DNA of 64,000 nt from Halobacterium sp. DL1 (GCA_000230955.3 CP007060.1:310001-374000), one strand, 5' to 3'. Counted from the stretch's first letter, positions 47,262 to 55,360 are shown. Translations and numbers: made by a program. Notes: generated by a model not told the origin, from the letters alone.

Positions 47262-48206
47262 ATGGCAGACCTGCGAACGGCGGCCGAAACCGCGGTCGAA
47301 CAGTGTCTCGGCCTCGGCGCCGAGGAGTCCTGCGTGGTAGTCACCGACGACAAGCGCCAGCCCATCGGCGAGGCGCTGTACGAGGTGGCCTGCGAGGTCA
47401 GCGAGGACACCGCCATCCTCCGCTACCCGCCGGGCGACCAGCACGGCGAGGAACCACCGGAACCGGTCGCGGCGGCGATGAAGGGCGCGGACGTCTTCCT
47501 CGCACCGACGACGAAGAGTCTGAGTCACACGCGCGCTCGCGGCGCGGCCTGCGACGCCGGCGCCCGTGGCGCGACCCTCCCGGGCATCACCGAGGACGTG
47601 TTCACGACGGGCCTCGACGCCGACTACGAGACCATCCGCCAGCACTGCGAGGACGTCCTCGCTCAGGTCGAGGGTGCCGACGAGATCCGCGTCACCACGC
47701 CCGCCGGCACGGATATCACGTTCGAACCCGGCGACCGCGAGTGGAACGACGACACCGGCATCGTCCACGACGCCGGCGACTTCTCGAACCTCCCCGCGGG
47801 CGAGGTGTTCGTCTCCCCCGAGGACGCCAACGGGACCTACGTCGTCGACGGCACGATGCGCCCCCATGGCCTCCTCGACGGCGAGGAACTTCGTTTCGAG
47901 GTCGAGGACGGCTTCGTCACGCACATCTCCGACGACGACATCCGCGGGCAGGTCGAGACGGCCAGCGAGGAAGTCGGCCGCGACGCCTACAACCTCGCGG
48001 AACTCGGCATCGGCACGAACGTCGCCGTCACGGAACTCGTCGGCAGCGTCCTGCTCGACGAGAAGGCCGCGGGCACCGTCCACATCGCCATCGGCGACGA
48101 CGCCGGCATCGGCGGCGACACGGACGCGCCGCTCCACCTCGACGGCATTCTCACGAACCCGACCGTCTACGCGGACGGCGAGCCTGTCGAACTGCCGCGA
48201 GCGTAG
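47262..48206 (+). CDS. M29-like aminopeptidase
   Basis: 314 residues. Start MADLRTAAETAV at 47262. Aminopeptidase-T-like elements: PAGEVFVSPEDANG (metal-binding Glu), ELGIGTN, LLDEKAAGTVHIAIGDDAG (Glu and His) and PLHLDGIL (His-Asp). It probably removes N-terminal residues from peptides with two divalent metals. It is shorter than bacterial M29 enzymes (about 400 residues). The last codons (VELPRA) are followed 88 bases later by a second, out-of-frame copy. Confidence 0.87.
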   Translation: MADLRTAAETAVEQCLGLGAEESCVVVTDDKRQPIGEALYEVACEVSEDTAILRYPPGDQHGEEPPEPVAAAMKGADVFLAPTTKSLSHTRARGAACDAGARGATLPGITEDVFTTGLDADYETIRQHCEDVLAQVEGADEIRVTTPAGTDITFEPGDREWNDDTGIVHDAGDFSNLPAGEVFVSPEDANGTYVVDGTMRPHGLLDGEELRFEVEDGFVTHISDDDIRGQVETASEEVGRDAYNLAELGIGTNVAVTELVGSVLLDEKAAGTVHIAIGDDAGIGGDTDAPLHLDGILTNPTVYADGEPVELPRA

Positions 48207-48522
48207 CGAGCGACAGGAGACAGTCTCGGAACTCGCGAGCGGGGAGCACGGCGACCCGCGAGACGGCGAGGAAGTGGAACTTCCGCGAGCGTAACGCTCG
48301 ACCGACCAACCACCGACGGGAGGACTGAAAGGGGCCGGGCGGTCGGCCATCCCGGACGACGCAAGCACGCGAGCGAAGCGAGCGCGCGCAGCGAGGCCCG
48401 GACGGTCGAGCGTCCGGGGGCTTCCTAAGAGAAGTAGTCCACCTCAGCAGCAGCGACGACTGCGACTACGACGAAAAACGGGACTCCGCGCGCTTTTACG
48501 TTCGGGACGGTTAGACGCCGGT
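48207..48522. repeat. Gene-free spacer with duplicated gene tail and palindromes
   Basis: No gene is seen. Positions 48262-48302 repeat 48174-48214 (the last codons of the aminopeptidase gene plus the palindromic gcgagcgtagcgagcg) with several changes, in another reading frame. Further on, gcgagcgaagcgagcgc (48369-48385) and a perfect cccggac-8 nt-gtccggg hairpin (48397-48418) recall the other structured spacers in the window. The last about 95 bases would carry the promoter of the next gene (a cttttacg lies near 48490). Confidence 0.55.
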
Positions 48523-49179
48523 ATGAGCGAGAACGCCGGGGAGCACGTCCCCTTCGAGTGTCCGTCGTGTTCGACGGACCTCGAGACCGTCCACGAAGTT
48601 CTGACGACTGGTGGGGGCCACGCCACCGTGCAGTGCACCGACTGCGGACACGTCCACAAGGAACCGCTGACCGAGGACCAGACCGTCGAGCGCGAGGTCG
48701 TCGTCTCCCAGGACGGCGAGTCCTTCACCGGGAGCGCGGAGTTCGACCCCGGGGAGACCGTCTACGAGGGCGACGAGTTCATCGTGGAGACCGAGGAGAC
48801 CATCGCGCAGGTGCGCGTGACGAGCATCGAGGTCGGGCCGGAGGACCGGACGACGCGCGCGGACGCCGCGGACATCGAGACGGTGTGGACGCGTGCGGTG
48901 GACAACGTCTCCGTGGACGTGACCATTCACCCGAAGGACGGCGACGAGGGGAGCCGGAGCTTGACCGTCCACGTTCCCGGCGACTTCGAGTTCGTCGTGG
49001 GCCAGACCCAGGAGTTCGGCGACGAGACGGTCGCCGTGACGGGCATCCACGTCCGCGAGAGCGCCATCGAATCCTACAAGTTCCCGAAACTCGGCGAGGA
49101 CGGTGACACGGTGTTCGCCAAGGACGTCAAGCGCGTGTACGGGGACGACGAGTCGAGCACTGCGTGGTCGGCCTGGTAG
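48523..49179 (+). CDS. HVO_0476-like zinc-finger protein
   Basis: 218 residues. The N-terminal about 45 residues form a zinc ribbon (FECPSCS...QCTDCGHV). A beta-rich middle and an acidic C-terminal half follow (FPKLGEDGDTVFAKDVKRVYG). Such proteins are conserved in haloarchaea and of unknown function. It is immediately followed by pcm, whose ATG begins one base after this stop, so it belongs to the methyltransferase cluster. Confidence 0.85.
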   Translation: MSENAGEHVPFECPSCSTDLETVHEVLTTGGGHATVQCTDCGHVHKEPLTEDQTVEREVVVSQDGESFTGSAEFDPGETVYEGDEFIVETEETIAQVRVTSIEVGPEDRTTRADAADIETVWTRAVDNVSVDVTIHPKDGDEGSRSLTVHVPGDFEFVVGQTQEFGDETVAVTGIHVRESAIESYKFPKLGEDGDTVFAKDVKRVYGDDESSTAWSAW

Positions 49180-49180
49180 G

Positions 49181-49810
49181 ATGACGAGCGCGAGCGACCG
49201 CGACGAGCTGGCGGACGCGCTCGCCGCCCGCCCGAACGTCAGCGACCGCGCCGCAGAGGCGATCCGCGCGGTCCCCCGCCACGAGTTCGTGCCAGAAGGT
49301 CGGCGCCAGCACGCCTACGACGACCGCCCGCTCCCCATCGATGAGGGTCAGACCATCAGCGCGCCGCACATGGTCGCCATCATGGCGACGGAACTCGACC
49401 TCCAGGCAGGCGAGCGCGTGCTCGAAATCGGGACGGGGTGTGGCTACCACGCCGCGGTGACCGCGGAACTCGTCGGCGCGGAGAACGTCTACTCCGTGGA
49501 GTACGTCCCGGACCTCGCCGAGCGGGCGGAGGAGACGCTCGCGAATGTGGGCTACGACGGCGTCTCGGTCCACGTGGGCGACGGCCGCGAGGGGTGGCCC
49601 GAGCACGCGCCCTACGACGCCGCCTACCTGACGTGTGCGGCCCCGGAGTTCCCCCCGACGGTCGTCGAGCAGGTGCACACCGGGGGTCGCCTGGTCGCGC
49701 CAATCGGGACCGGCCGCCAGCGCCTCGTCCACGCGGTGAGACGCGAGGACGGCAGTCTGGAGACCACCGACAGGGGCGGCGTCCGGTTCGTGACGATGCA
49801 GGGGGACTGA
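49181..49810 (+). CDS. pcm: Protein-L-isoaspartate O-methyltransferase
   Basis: 209 residues. Repairs isoaspartyl residues in aged proteins by methylation. The substrate-binding DEGQTISAPHMVAIM (about 51-65) and motif I VLEIGTGCGYHAAV (about 80-93) are canonical. Start at 49181, one base after the zinc-protein stop; the in-frame sequence upstream lies in that gene. A second, divergent Pcm gene follows beyond the transposon. Confidence 0.94.
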   Translation: MTSASDRDELADALAARPNVSDRAAEAIRAVPRHEFVPEGRRQHAYDDRPLPIDEGQTISAPHMVAIMATELDLQAGERVLEIGTGCGYHAAVTAELVGAENVYSVEYVPDLAERAEETLANVGYDGVSVHVGDGREGWPEHAPYDAAYLTCAAPEFPPTVVEQVHTGGRLVAPIGTGRQRLVHAVRREDGSLETTDRGGVRFVTMQGD

Positions 49811-49908
49811 CGGACGGCGGTCCGCGCACCGTCGACGGGCGGCGACTGACTGGCTCCCTGCGACTCTCGGCGACTGATTTTATCCGCCCGGCGGCCCACC
49901 GGTGGGAT

Positions 49909-50820
49909 ATGGACTACCGCGAACTGCTGTTGCTGCGCGCCGCCCGGGAGACCGGCGTACTCGACGCGCTCGTCTCCTCGGCGGACACGCCCGCGGAGGT
50001 CGCGGAGACGGCCGGGGTCACGGAGCGGGCCGCGGAACTGACCGTCGACGCGCTGCGGGCGATGGGGCTCCTGGAGCGGGTCGGCGACGCCGTGGAGCCG
50101 ACCAACCTGATGCTCGGGTTCATCACCAAGACGGACGTGCGCTCTGTCGGTTCCCTGCCGCACGAACTCGACCGCGTGGAGTCGCTGGTGGCACTCCCCG
50201 AGACGATGCGAACCGGCGACCCGCCGGAACCGCGCCGCGACGCCACTCGGAACCGACTCGGGGCGCGCGCCGCCGAGGACGACGCGAGCGTCCGCGCCGC
50301 GGTCACGGCTGCCGTTCGCGAGCGGCCCGACGCCGACTCCGTGCTCGTCGTCGCCGACGGCCCGGGGCAGCACGCCGTGGAGTTCGCGCGTCGCGGCTTC
50401 GACGTGACGATGCTCACCGACCAGCGCGTCGTCGACGCCGTCCGGCCGCTGCTCGACAACGAGCGCGTCGAACTCGTCGCGGGCGACCCTCTCGACGGCG
50501 CGGACGGACCGTTCGACATCGTCTTCCACGCGCGCGTCGCCCGCGACTACGGGCCCGAGGAGAACCGCCGACTGCTCGCGGCCGCCCGGGAGGCGCTCGC
50601 GAACGGTGGCTTCGCGGTCCACGTCGACGTGCTCCGCGACGGCACGGCGGACGCCGGGCTGACCGCCGAGTTGCTGGCGGGCACCGAGCACGGCGAGTGT
50701 TACGACGCCGGGACAGTCGGTGAGTGGTTCACCGACGCGGGCTTCGAGGCCGTCCGCGAGGGGGACGTTCCGGGGACGGAGTACGGGTTCGTGGCTGGAC
50801 GCAGGCGCGCAGTTCAGTGA
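49909..50820 (+). CDS. SAM-dependent methyltransferase, O-methyltransferase-like, ended by an IS
   Basis: 303 residues. N-terminal winged-helix dimerisation-type domain (LLLRAARETGVLDAL, ADTPAEVAETAGVTERAAELTVDALRAMGLL) followed by a Rossmann methyltransferase core (VLVVADGPGQHAVEFARRG, VELVAGDPLDG). Substrate is unknown. The TGA stop at 50818-50820 lies inside the transposon terminus, which begins at about 50817, so the last codon or two may have been replaced. Removing the IS would give a stop two bases later. Confidence 0.88.
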   Translation: MDYRELLLLRAARETGVLDALVSSADTPAEVAETAGVTERAAELTVDALRAMGLLERVGDAVEPTNLMLGFITKTDVRSVGSLPHELDRVESLVALPETMRTGDPPEPRRDATRNRLGARAAEDDASVRAAVTAAVRERPDADSVLVVADGPGQHAVEFARRGFDVTMLTDQRVVDAVRPLLDNERVELVAGDPLDGADGPFDIVFHARVARDYGPEENRRLLAAAREALANGGFAVHVDVLRDGTADAGLTAELLAGTEHGECYDAGTVGEWFTDAGFEAVREGDVPGTEYGFVAGRRRAVQ

Positions 50821-51000
50821 CATCCTCCTCGCCGTAAACGGCGAGGCTTCCCACGCAGGGGGAATACCAGTCAGTCGTCGCTGGTAGAGGGTTTCGACTC
50901 TTCGTAGGCCGTGAGCGTCATCTGCGCTGGTACGCTCTTCTCACGGTGAGTCGTGGCGGTGTCACAACCGCTCCCATCCCGAGGCGAGTCATCGCGTCCG
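50817..51000 (-). ncRNA. Probable omega RNA (TnpB guide RNA) overlapping tnpB 3' end
   Basis: In IS200/IS605 elements the guide RNA of TnpB runs from the last part of tnpB through the right end. Here that region holds the right-end hairpin (50827-50846), and the guide would be the adjoining flank, which on the minus strand begins tgaactgcgcgcctgcg, antisense to the end of the methyltransferase gene. Similar sense-overlapping transcripts are known in Halobacterium. Exact ends are guesses. Confidence 0.45.
50827..50846. repeat. IS right-end hairpin
   Basis: Eight-base-pair perfect stem cctcgccg / cggcgagg with a taaa loop, right next to the methyltransferase stop. It shares the cgtaaacg core with the left-end hairpin and is the TnpA recognition structure expected at the right end of the element. 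Confidence 0.8.
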
Positions 51001-52130
51001 GCCTTGTCAAGCGGGACGCTCTCTCCCCACGGGTCAACCCGTCGTGCGATATTCGCGGAAGCGTTGATGTCGGCCTGAAACGTCGAAACGTGGCAGTCAT
51101 CGTTCGGACACCGGAACTCGGCCTGCGAGTCCCGCCGACCGATGCGGTGGCACGAGTGGCACGTCTGCGAGGTGTACGCCGGATTCACGTACTCGACCGG
51201 AATACCTGCTTCCGTCGCCTTGTCCTCGATGCGCCCTTGGAGTCGGGCGAACGCCCACGAGTGAAGCCGACGGTTCATGTACTTCCCGTAGTCGAGACGC
51301 TCACGGATGTACGTCAAGTCCTCCATCACCAACACCGGATTTTCAAACTGCTTGGCGTACTCGACGGCTTCCCGAGACGCTTTCTCCACGATGTCGGTGA
51401 GGGCGTTCTGGTAGTGGTCGAACCGTTCGTCGGTACGCCACTCCGAAGCGTCACGCTCTTGCAGTCGTTTCAGGGTCGTGTGCATCTCTTTTCGGAGATG
51501 CTTCGCTCTGCTTCCGCTACACACGAACGGGTCAGTCGGAGAACCGTCCTTGAGGGCACAGCCCGTGATGAGGGCGGTTTCTCCGATGTCTAAGCCGATG
51601 TGCGTGGCGTCACCGTCCGCCGCTGGTTCTTCAACCGGGTACTCGACGGTGACGTGTAGTACCCAATTCTTCCGATGCTGTTGAAGCCGTATCTCGCCCG
51701 CTTTCGCGTCCTCGGATACGAGGTCGTGCCAGAGGTCTTCCTGTTCGGGATTGATGCGGAGCGGCATCCAGAAATTCGTTCCCCGACCGGGACGAGGAAC
51801 CCACCACGTAAACTCGTAGTCGCGTTCTTCCGAGTGGTCGAACTTCGCGGCTTGGTTCGTGAGTCGTATCGGGTGTTCGTCGTCCAAATCCTGCGCGTTG
51901 TACGTCTTGCGGAGTTTCGGGACGTAGTTGCAGAGCGCGGCTTTGGCCTGATACGGCAAGTCGTAGGGCGTCACGATGTCGCTCACCGAGGACATGGTAC
52001 TCGCCCCGGCGTCGAACGCTTCTTGCAGACCGTCACGGTAGGTTTCGAGCAGGTCGTTGAGTTTCGACTGCTTGTGCGCGGTGGGGGGTGCGAACGTCGC
52101 CTGCAACGTCTTCGTGACGGTCGTGGACAC
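50871..52130 (-). CDS. tnpB: RNA-guided nuclease TnpB (IS200/IS605 OrfB)
   Basis: 419 residues. RuvC catalytic residues appear intact: HIGLDIGE (Asp), NPVLVMEDLTYIRERL (Glu) and FQADINASANIAR (Asp). A zinc ribbon TCHSCHRIG...CPNDDC lies between. The N-terminal half (1-170) is the REC-WED-type region with a helical LRKTYNAQD segment. Length is at the upper end of the usual about 400. It starts two bases after the tnpA stop. The gene is unbroken, so the element may still be active. Confidence 0.95.
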   Translation of the reverse strand: MSTTVTKTLQATFAPPTAHKQSKLNDLLETYRDGLQEAFDAGASTMSSVSDIVTPYDLPYQAKAALCNYVPKLRKTYNAQDLDDEHPIRLTNQAAKFDHSEERDYEFTWWVPRPGRGTNFWMPLRINPEQEDLWHDLVSEDAKAGEIRLQQHRKNWVLHVTVEYPVEEPAADGDATHIGLDIGETALITGCALKDGSPTDPFVCSGSRAKHLRKEMHTTLKRLQERDASEWRTDERFDHYQNALTDIVEKASREAVEYAKQFENPVLVMEDLTYIRERLDYGKYMNRRLHSWAFARLQGRIEDKATEAGIPVEYVNPAYTSQTCHSCHRIGRRDSQAEFRCPNDDCHVSTFQADINASANIARRVDPWGESVPLDKAGRDDSPRDGSGCDTATTHREKSVPAQMTLTAYEESKPSTSDD

Positions 52131-52131
52131 G

Positions 52132-52524
52132 CTACTGCTCCTCCACGTACTCCATCAGCACGTCGATGCTCACTTGGCCAGTGGTGGTGAGGAAGTATCC
52201 CGGTTGCCAGAACGCTTTGTCGAGCGCCTGCCGAACCTCGGGGTTCTCGTCACGGATTTTGCGAGATGTGACGCCCTTGAGTGAGTTGATGAACTTGGTG
52301 AGGTCGGTCGTTGGCTTCGCCGTGAAGAGGATGTGAACGTGGTCGCTTCCGCCGTTGACGTTCTGGATGTTTACGCCGAAGTCCTCGGAGATGTCGCTGG
52401 CAATCTCACCGACCCGTTCTGCGATTTCGTCGGTGAGTAGGTCTGCGCGGTACTTCGTGACGGTCACGAAGTGATATTGGAGCGCGTAGACCGTGTGCGA
52501 CCCGGTTTCGAGGTTGTACTTCAT
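52132..52524 (-). CDS. tnpA: Transposase TnpA, Y1 family (IS200/IS605)
   Basis: 130 residues from MKYNLETGSHTVYALQYHF. The HUH motif is GGSDHVHILFTA and the catalytic tyrosine lies in YFLTTTGQVSIDVLMEYVEEQ (second tyrosine pattern near the end). It cuts and rejoins single-stranded DNA at end hairpins. The open frame reaches 52548, but the start at 52524 fits the family. Intact. Confidence 0.93.
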   Translation of the reverse strand: MKYNLETGSHTVYALQYHFVTVTKYRADLLTDEIAERVGEIASDISEDFGVNIQNVNGGSDHVHILFTAKPTTDLTKFINSLKGVTSRKIRDENPEVRQALDKAFWQPGYFLTTTGQVSIDVLMEYVEEQ

Positions 52525-52629
52525 TTGGTCGTACTGATTTCTACACACCCAATTCTAATAAAGGTTTGCCGTCGTGGGGTATTCAGACTGCAACCGACGG
52601 TGGAACGTGAGGGAGTTGTCGGCTTCACG

Positions 52630-52647
52630 CCCGCCGTAAACGGCGGG
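52630..52647. repeat. IS left-end hairpin
   Basis: Seven-base-pair perfect stem cccgccg / cggcggg with a taaa loop, 106 bp upstream of the tnpA start. Matches the right-end hairpin core and is the expected TnpA recognition structure of the left end. Confidence 0.8.
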
Positions 52648-52691
52648 ATTCTCGCCTTGAAAAAAGATAGGGTCCGCACGAAAATCGGTGC

Positions 52692-53429
52692 ATGGAGTTC
52701 GCGGCGCTGCGGGACGAGATGGTCGACAGCCTCGAACACGACACGAAGGCTGTCGTCGAGGCCCACCCGACGGGCCGCGCGATGCGAGTGGTGCCCCGCC
52801 ACGAGTTCGTCGACGAGGAGCACCGCGCGTACACCGACCAGTCGTTCCGGCACCGGGACACTACGATTCTCTCGCCGTCGACGGCCGGACGGCTCCTCGA
52901 TGCGCTCGCGCCCGTGGAGGGCGACGACGTGCTCGTCGTGGGTGTCGGTGTCGGGTACACGGCGGCGGTGCTGGCGGAGATCGTCGGGGGCGCGCACGTC
53001 CACGCGGTCGACATCGACCGCCGACTGGTGTACGACGCCCGGGCGAACCTCGCGAGCGCTGGCTACGAGGACGTGCTGGTGGACTGTCGGGACGGTGCGG
53101 AGGGGCTGCCGGAGTACGCACCGTTCGACCGCATCGTCGTCGAGGCGGTAGCCGTCGACGCCCCCGCCGCGCTGCTCGACCAGCTCGCGCCCGGCGGCCG
53201 TCTGGTGTTCCCCCGGGGAACTGGTGACCAGACACTCGTCGCCGTCGAGGACGGCGAGACCGTGGCCGTCCACGGCCCCGTGGCGTTCGCGCCGCTGCTG
53301 GTCGACGGCGAGCAGGGGAGCGCCGTCGAGCGCAACCGGACCGTCCGCGAGGACACCGAGCGCGCGGTTCGCGCGGCGGAGTCCCGGGGCGGCTGGGAGC
53401 ACGACTGGATCGACTGGGAGAACCGCTAG
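52692..53429 (+). CDS. Divergent Pcm-like methyltransferase
   Basis: 245 residues. The overall layout is that of Pcm (VVPRHEFVDEEHRAY, motif I VLVVGVGVGYTAAVLAEI). The substrate segment is changed: where Pcm has TISxPxxVA, here DTTILSPSTAGRLLDAL. A C-terminal extension of about 40 residues ends GGWEHDWIDWENR. It is probably a paralogue with altered substrate. It begins 35 bp after the transposon, so the IS may have separated it from its former operon. Confidence 0.85.
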   Translation: MEFAALRDEMVDSLEHDTKAVVEAHPTGRAMRVVPRHEFVDEEHRAYTDQSFRHRDTTILSPSTAGRLLDALAPVEGDDVLVVGVGVGYTAAVLAEIVGGAHVHAVDIDRRLVYDARANLASAGYEDVLVDCRDGAEGLPEYAPFDRIVVEAVAVDAPAALLDQLAPGGRLVFPRGTGDQTLVAVEDGETVAVHGPVAFAPLLVDGEQGSAVERNRTVREDTERAVRAAESRGGWEHDWIDWENR

Positions 53430-53914
53430 TCCCGGACCACGAGGACAGCGGTGTTCTCCCGACGGTCTACGTACTCCGAGCCCGCGGGCGGCTTCAGCGA
53501 TATCTGCAGGTCGCCCTCTGCCTGGTTGGGACCGAGCTCTGGCTCGATTTCGAGCGTCGCAGTGCCGGTGTCGTCGGTGGTCGCGGTCGCGACACCGTCC
53601 AGGTCGGCGGTACCTGCCTTCACGACAACAGTCGCACCGGAGACGGGGTTCCCTTCGGCGTCGACGGCGGTGACCGAGAGCGTCTGCTCGCCGGGCGTCA
53701 CGACGTCTGGGCTGGGTTTCGCGTCGAGTTCGCTGACGGCCAGCGTGTTCACCCCAGAGACCATGCTGAGAAGCACGCTGAGCGTGGCGACGCCGACGAC
53801 GAACGCGATGACGAGGCGGACGGGCAGTCCCTCGATGGCACGCTCGTCACCGACGAAGTGGTCGAGGTCGAGACGGTCGGCGAGCGGGTGGCCGAGTGAC
53901 GCCGGGTCGAGCAT
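53426..53914 (-). CDS. Membrane-anchored Ig-like protein (DUF7382-like)
   Basis: 162 residues, start MLDPASLGHPLADRL. A cytosolic N-terminus of about 25-30 residues precedes one membrane helix (LVIAFVVGVATLSVLLSMV) and an extracellular beta-domain (ELDAKPSPDVVTPGEQTLSVTAVDAEGNPVSGATVVV) of the Big/Ig-like type. It resembles a haloarchaeal DUF7382 protein; function unknown. Its stop overlaps the Pcm-like gene's stop. It diverges from the HerA-like ATPase gene, with 76 bp between starts. Confidence 0.83.
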   Translation of the reverse strand: MLDPASLGHPLADRLDLDHFVGDERAIEGLPVRLVIAFVVGVATLSVLLSMVSGVNTLAVSELDAKPSPDVVTPGEQTLSVTAVDAEGNPVSGATVVVKAGTADLDGVATATTDDTGTATLEIEPELGPNQAEGDLQISLKPPAGSEYVDRRENTAVLVVRD

Positions 53915-53990
53915 GGGACGGGTTGGTCGCGCCCTCCGGGATAAACCCTCGTGCGAGCGTTCTTCAGTGGAGAGGGGAGCATCTCGAGCT

Positions 53991-55025
53991 ATGGACGTAC
54001 TCGGTGCACCCCCAGCGTACGAAACGGGTGGGAGAGGCCCCGCCCGTGGCCGACTCGGGCGGTACCTCGCAGCGGACGGTAGCCTCGGCGCTCCCGTCGG
54101 CGTGGACTTCGAACGCCCGCACGCCGGCGTCGTGGTCGGGAAGCGCGGCGCCGGGAAGTCGTACACGCTCGGCGTGCTCGCGGAGGGGCTGGCCGAAGCT
54201 GGTGGCGTGGCGCCCGTGGTCGTCGACCCGATGGGCGCCTTCGGCGGACTGAGCGCGGCCGGACTCGACGTGGTCGAGCCCCGGGTGCGGGCGGACGCGC
54301 TCCCGCCGCGGGCGTGGTGCTCGTTGCTCGACCTCGACCCCGCGAGCGCGCCGGGGACGCTGGTGTGGCGCGCGGCGGACGCGGCGAGGACACTCGAGGG
54401 GATGCGCTCGTGGGTGGCGGATTCGGACGCGGCGACCGCAGCGTGCCGGGCAGCGTCGAACCACCTCGCGCTCGCCGCTTCGTGGGACTGCTTCGCCCTG
54501 GACGCGCCGACCGCAGCGGACCTTCTGGACGGTGGCGCGGTGCTGGACTGCACCGACATCCAGGGCGCACCACTGGAGGCGGTCGTTCACGCCGTCGCAG
54601 ACTCGCTCTACCGGGCGGCCGTCGCGGACCGCCTACCCTCGCTCCCCTGGCTTCTCGTGGACGAGGCACACGCGTGCGCGAGCGGAGTGGCGGCTGACGC
54701 GGTGGCGACCCTCTACACACAGGGCCGGGCGCCGGGTGCGAGCGTCGTGCTGGCGTCCCAGCGCCCGAGCGCGCTCCCCGAGGTCGCCATCTCGCAGTCG
54801 GACCTCGTTGTCGCTCACCGCCTCACCTCGCAGGCAGACGTCGACGCGCTTGCTGCGGCCCAGCCGAGGTACCTCGCGGGGTCGATCGCTTCGCGACTTC
54901 CGGGAGGTCGGGGCGAGGCGCTGGTCGTCGACGACGCGACGGAATCCGTGTGCACGGTTCGCGTCCGGGAGCGGCGGACCGAGCACGGCGGCGGAAGTGC
55001 TCGAGCGAGCGGCGGCTCCGCGTAG
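53991..55025 (+). CDS. HerA-like ATPase (DUF87 family)
   Basis: 344 residues. Walker A GKRGAGKSYTLG (about 49-60), Walker B LPWLLVDEAHA (about 219-229) and the RecA-like sensor segment VVLASQRPSALP match the HerA/FtsK-type hexameric ATPase group. It lacks the N-terminal HAS barrel and the long C-terminal helical region of true HerA. No nurA lies near. It is a DNA or protein motor of unknown role. Start at MDVLGAPPAYE (53991). Confidence 0.88.
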   Translation: MDVLGAPPAYETGGRGPARGRLGRYLAADGSLGAPVGVDFERPHAGVVVGKRGAGKSYTLGVLAEGLAEAGGVAPVVVDPMGAFGGLSAAGLDVVEPRVRADALPPRAWCSLLDLDPASAPGTLVWRAADAARTLEGMRSWVADSDAATAACRAASNHLALAASWDCFALDAPTAADLLDGGAVLDCTDIQGAPLEAVVHAVADSLYRAAVADRLPSLPWLLVDEAHACASGVAADAVATLYTQGRAPGASVVLASQRPSALPEVAISQSDLVVAHRLTSQADVDALAAAQPRYLAGSIASRLPGGRGEALVVDDATESVCTVRVRERRTEHGGGSARASGGSA

Positions 55026-55360
55026 GAAGTGGTGATAATCGCGCTAACACCGCCCTACGCCCGGTGTAGGGCTGCGCTACTCTCCTCGGTGGTGACACCA
55101 CTCCATCCCGAAACCCTACTTAAAGCTTTGGAGTGGGGGTAGTTCACACGGTCGGCGCGAATCAGCGTTTCAGGCCGCCTATCGCCGGGTATCGTGTGAA
55201 CGCGTCACACGAATTCACGGCCGGGAATGGTGGAAATAACACAAAGTATTTACCAATACCGGGAGTGCATCAGTACACCCCTACCCATGGTGCCAGCGTC
55301 TAGTACCGCCCCGCATAGGGCGCGACTGACCAAGGTGCCGATGCAGACAAGATACAAACC
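55026..55360 (+). promoter_or_regulatory. S-layer gene upstream region with two TATA candidates
   Basis: This 335-bp gap has no gene. TATA-like sequences are acttaaag (55118-55125) and gtatttacc (55246-55254). The second would start transcription about 85 nt before the ATG, close to the long leader known for the Halobacterium cell-surface glycoprotein mRNA (about 110 nt). The leader holds a palindromic ggtattgg/ccaatacc around 55250. An upstream cggtgtagggct repeat (55060-55073) is also present. Confidence 0.5.

Larger units (their letters stand above)
50817..52656 (-). mobile_element. IS200/IS605-type insertion sequence with tnpA and tnpB
   Basis: About 1.84 kb. It carries a Y1 transposase (tnpA) and tnpB in one operon on the minus strand. 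The ends hold hairpins with the same cgtaaacg core: cctcgccg-taaa-cggcgagg at 50827-50846 (right end) and cccgccg-taaa-cggcggg at 52630-52647 (left end). There are no terminal inverted repeats or target duplication, as expected for single-strand transposition. Outer limits are set to within a few bases: the left end is flanked by ttga and the right end ends in gtgacatcc. Confidence 0.85.

Noticed and set aside
47566-48294. Overlapping plus-strand frame ending in a second VELPRA
   Set aside because: Only its tail resembles the aminopeptidase; the rest is a Ser/Arg/Thr-rich shadow. Treated as a tail duplication, not a gene.
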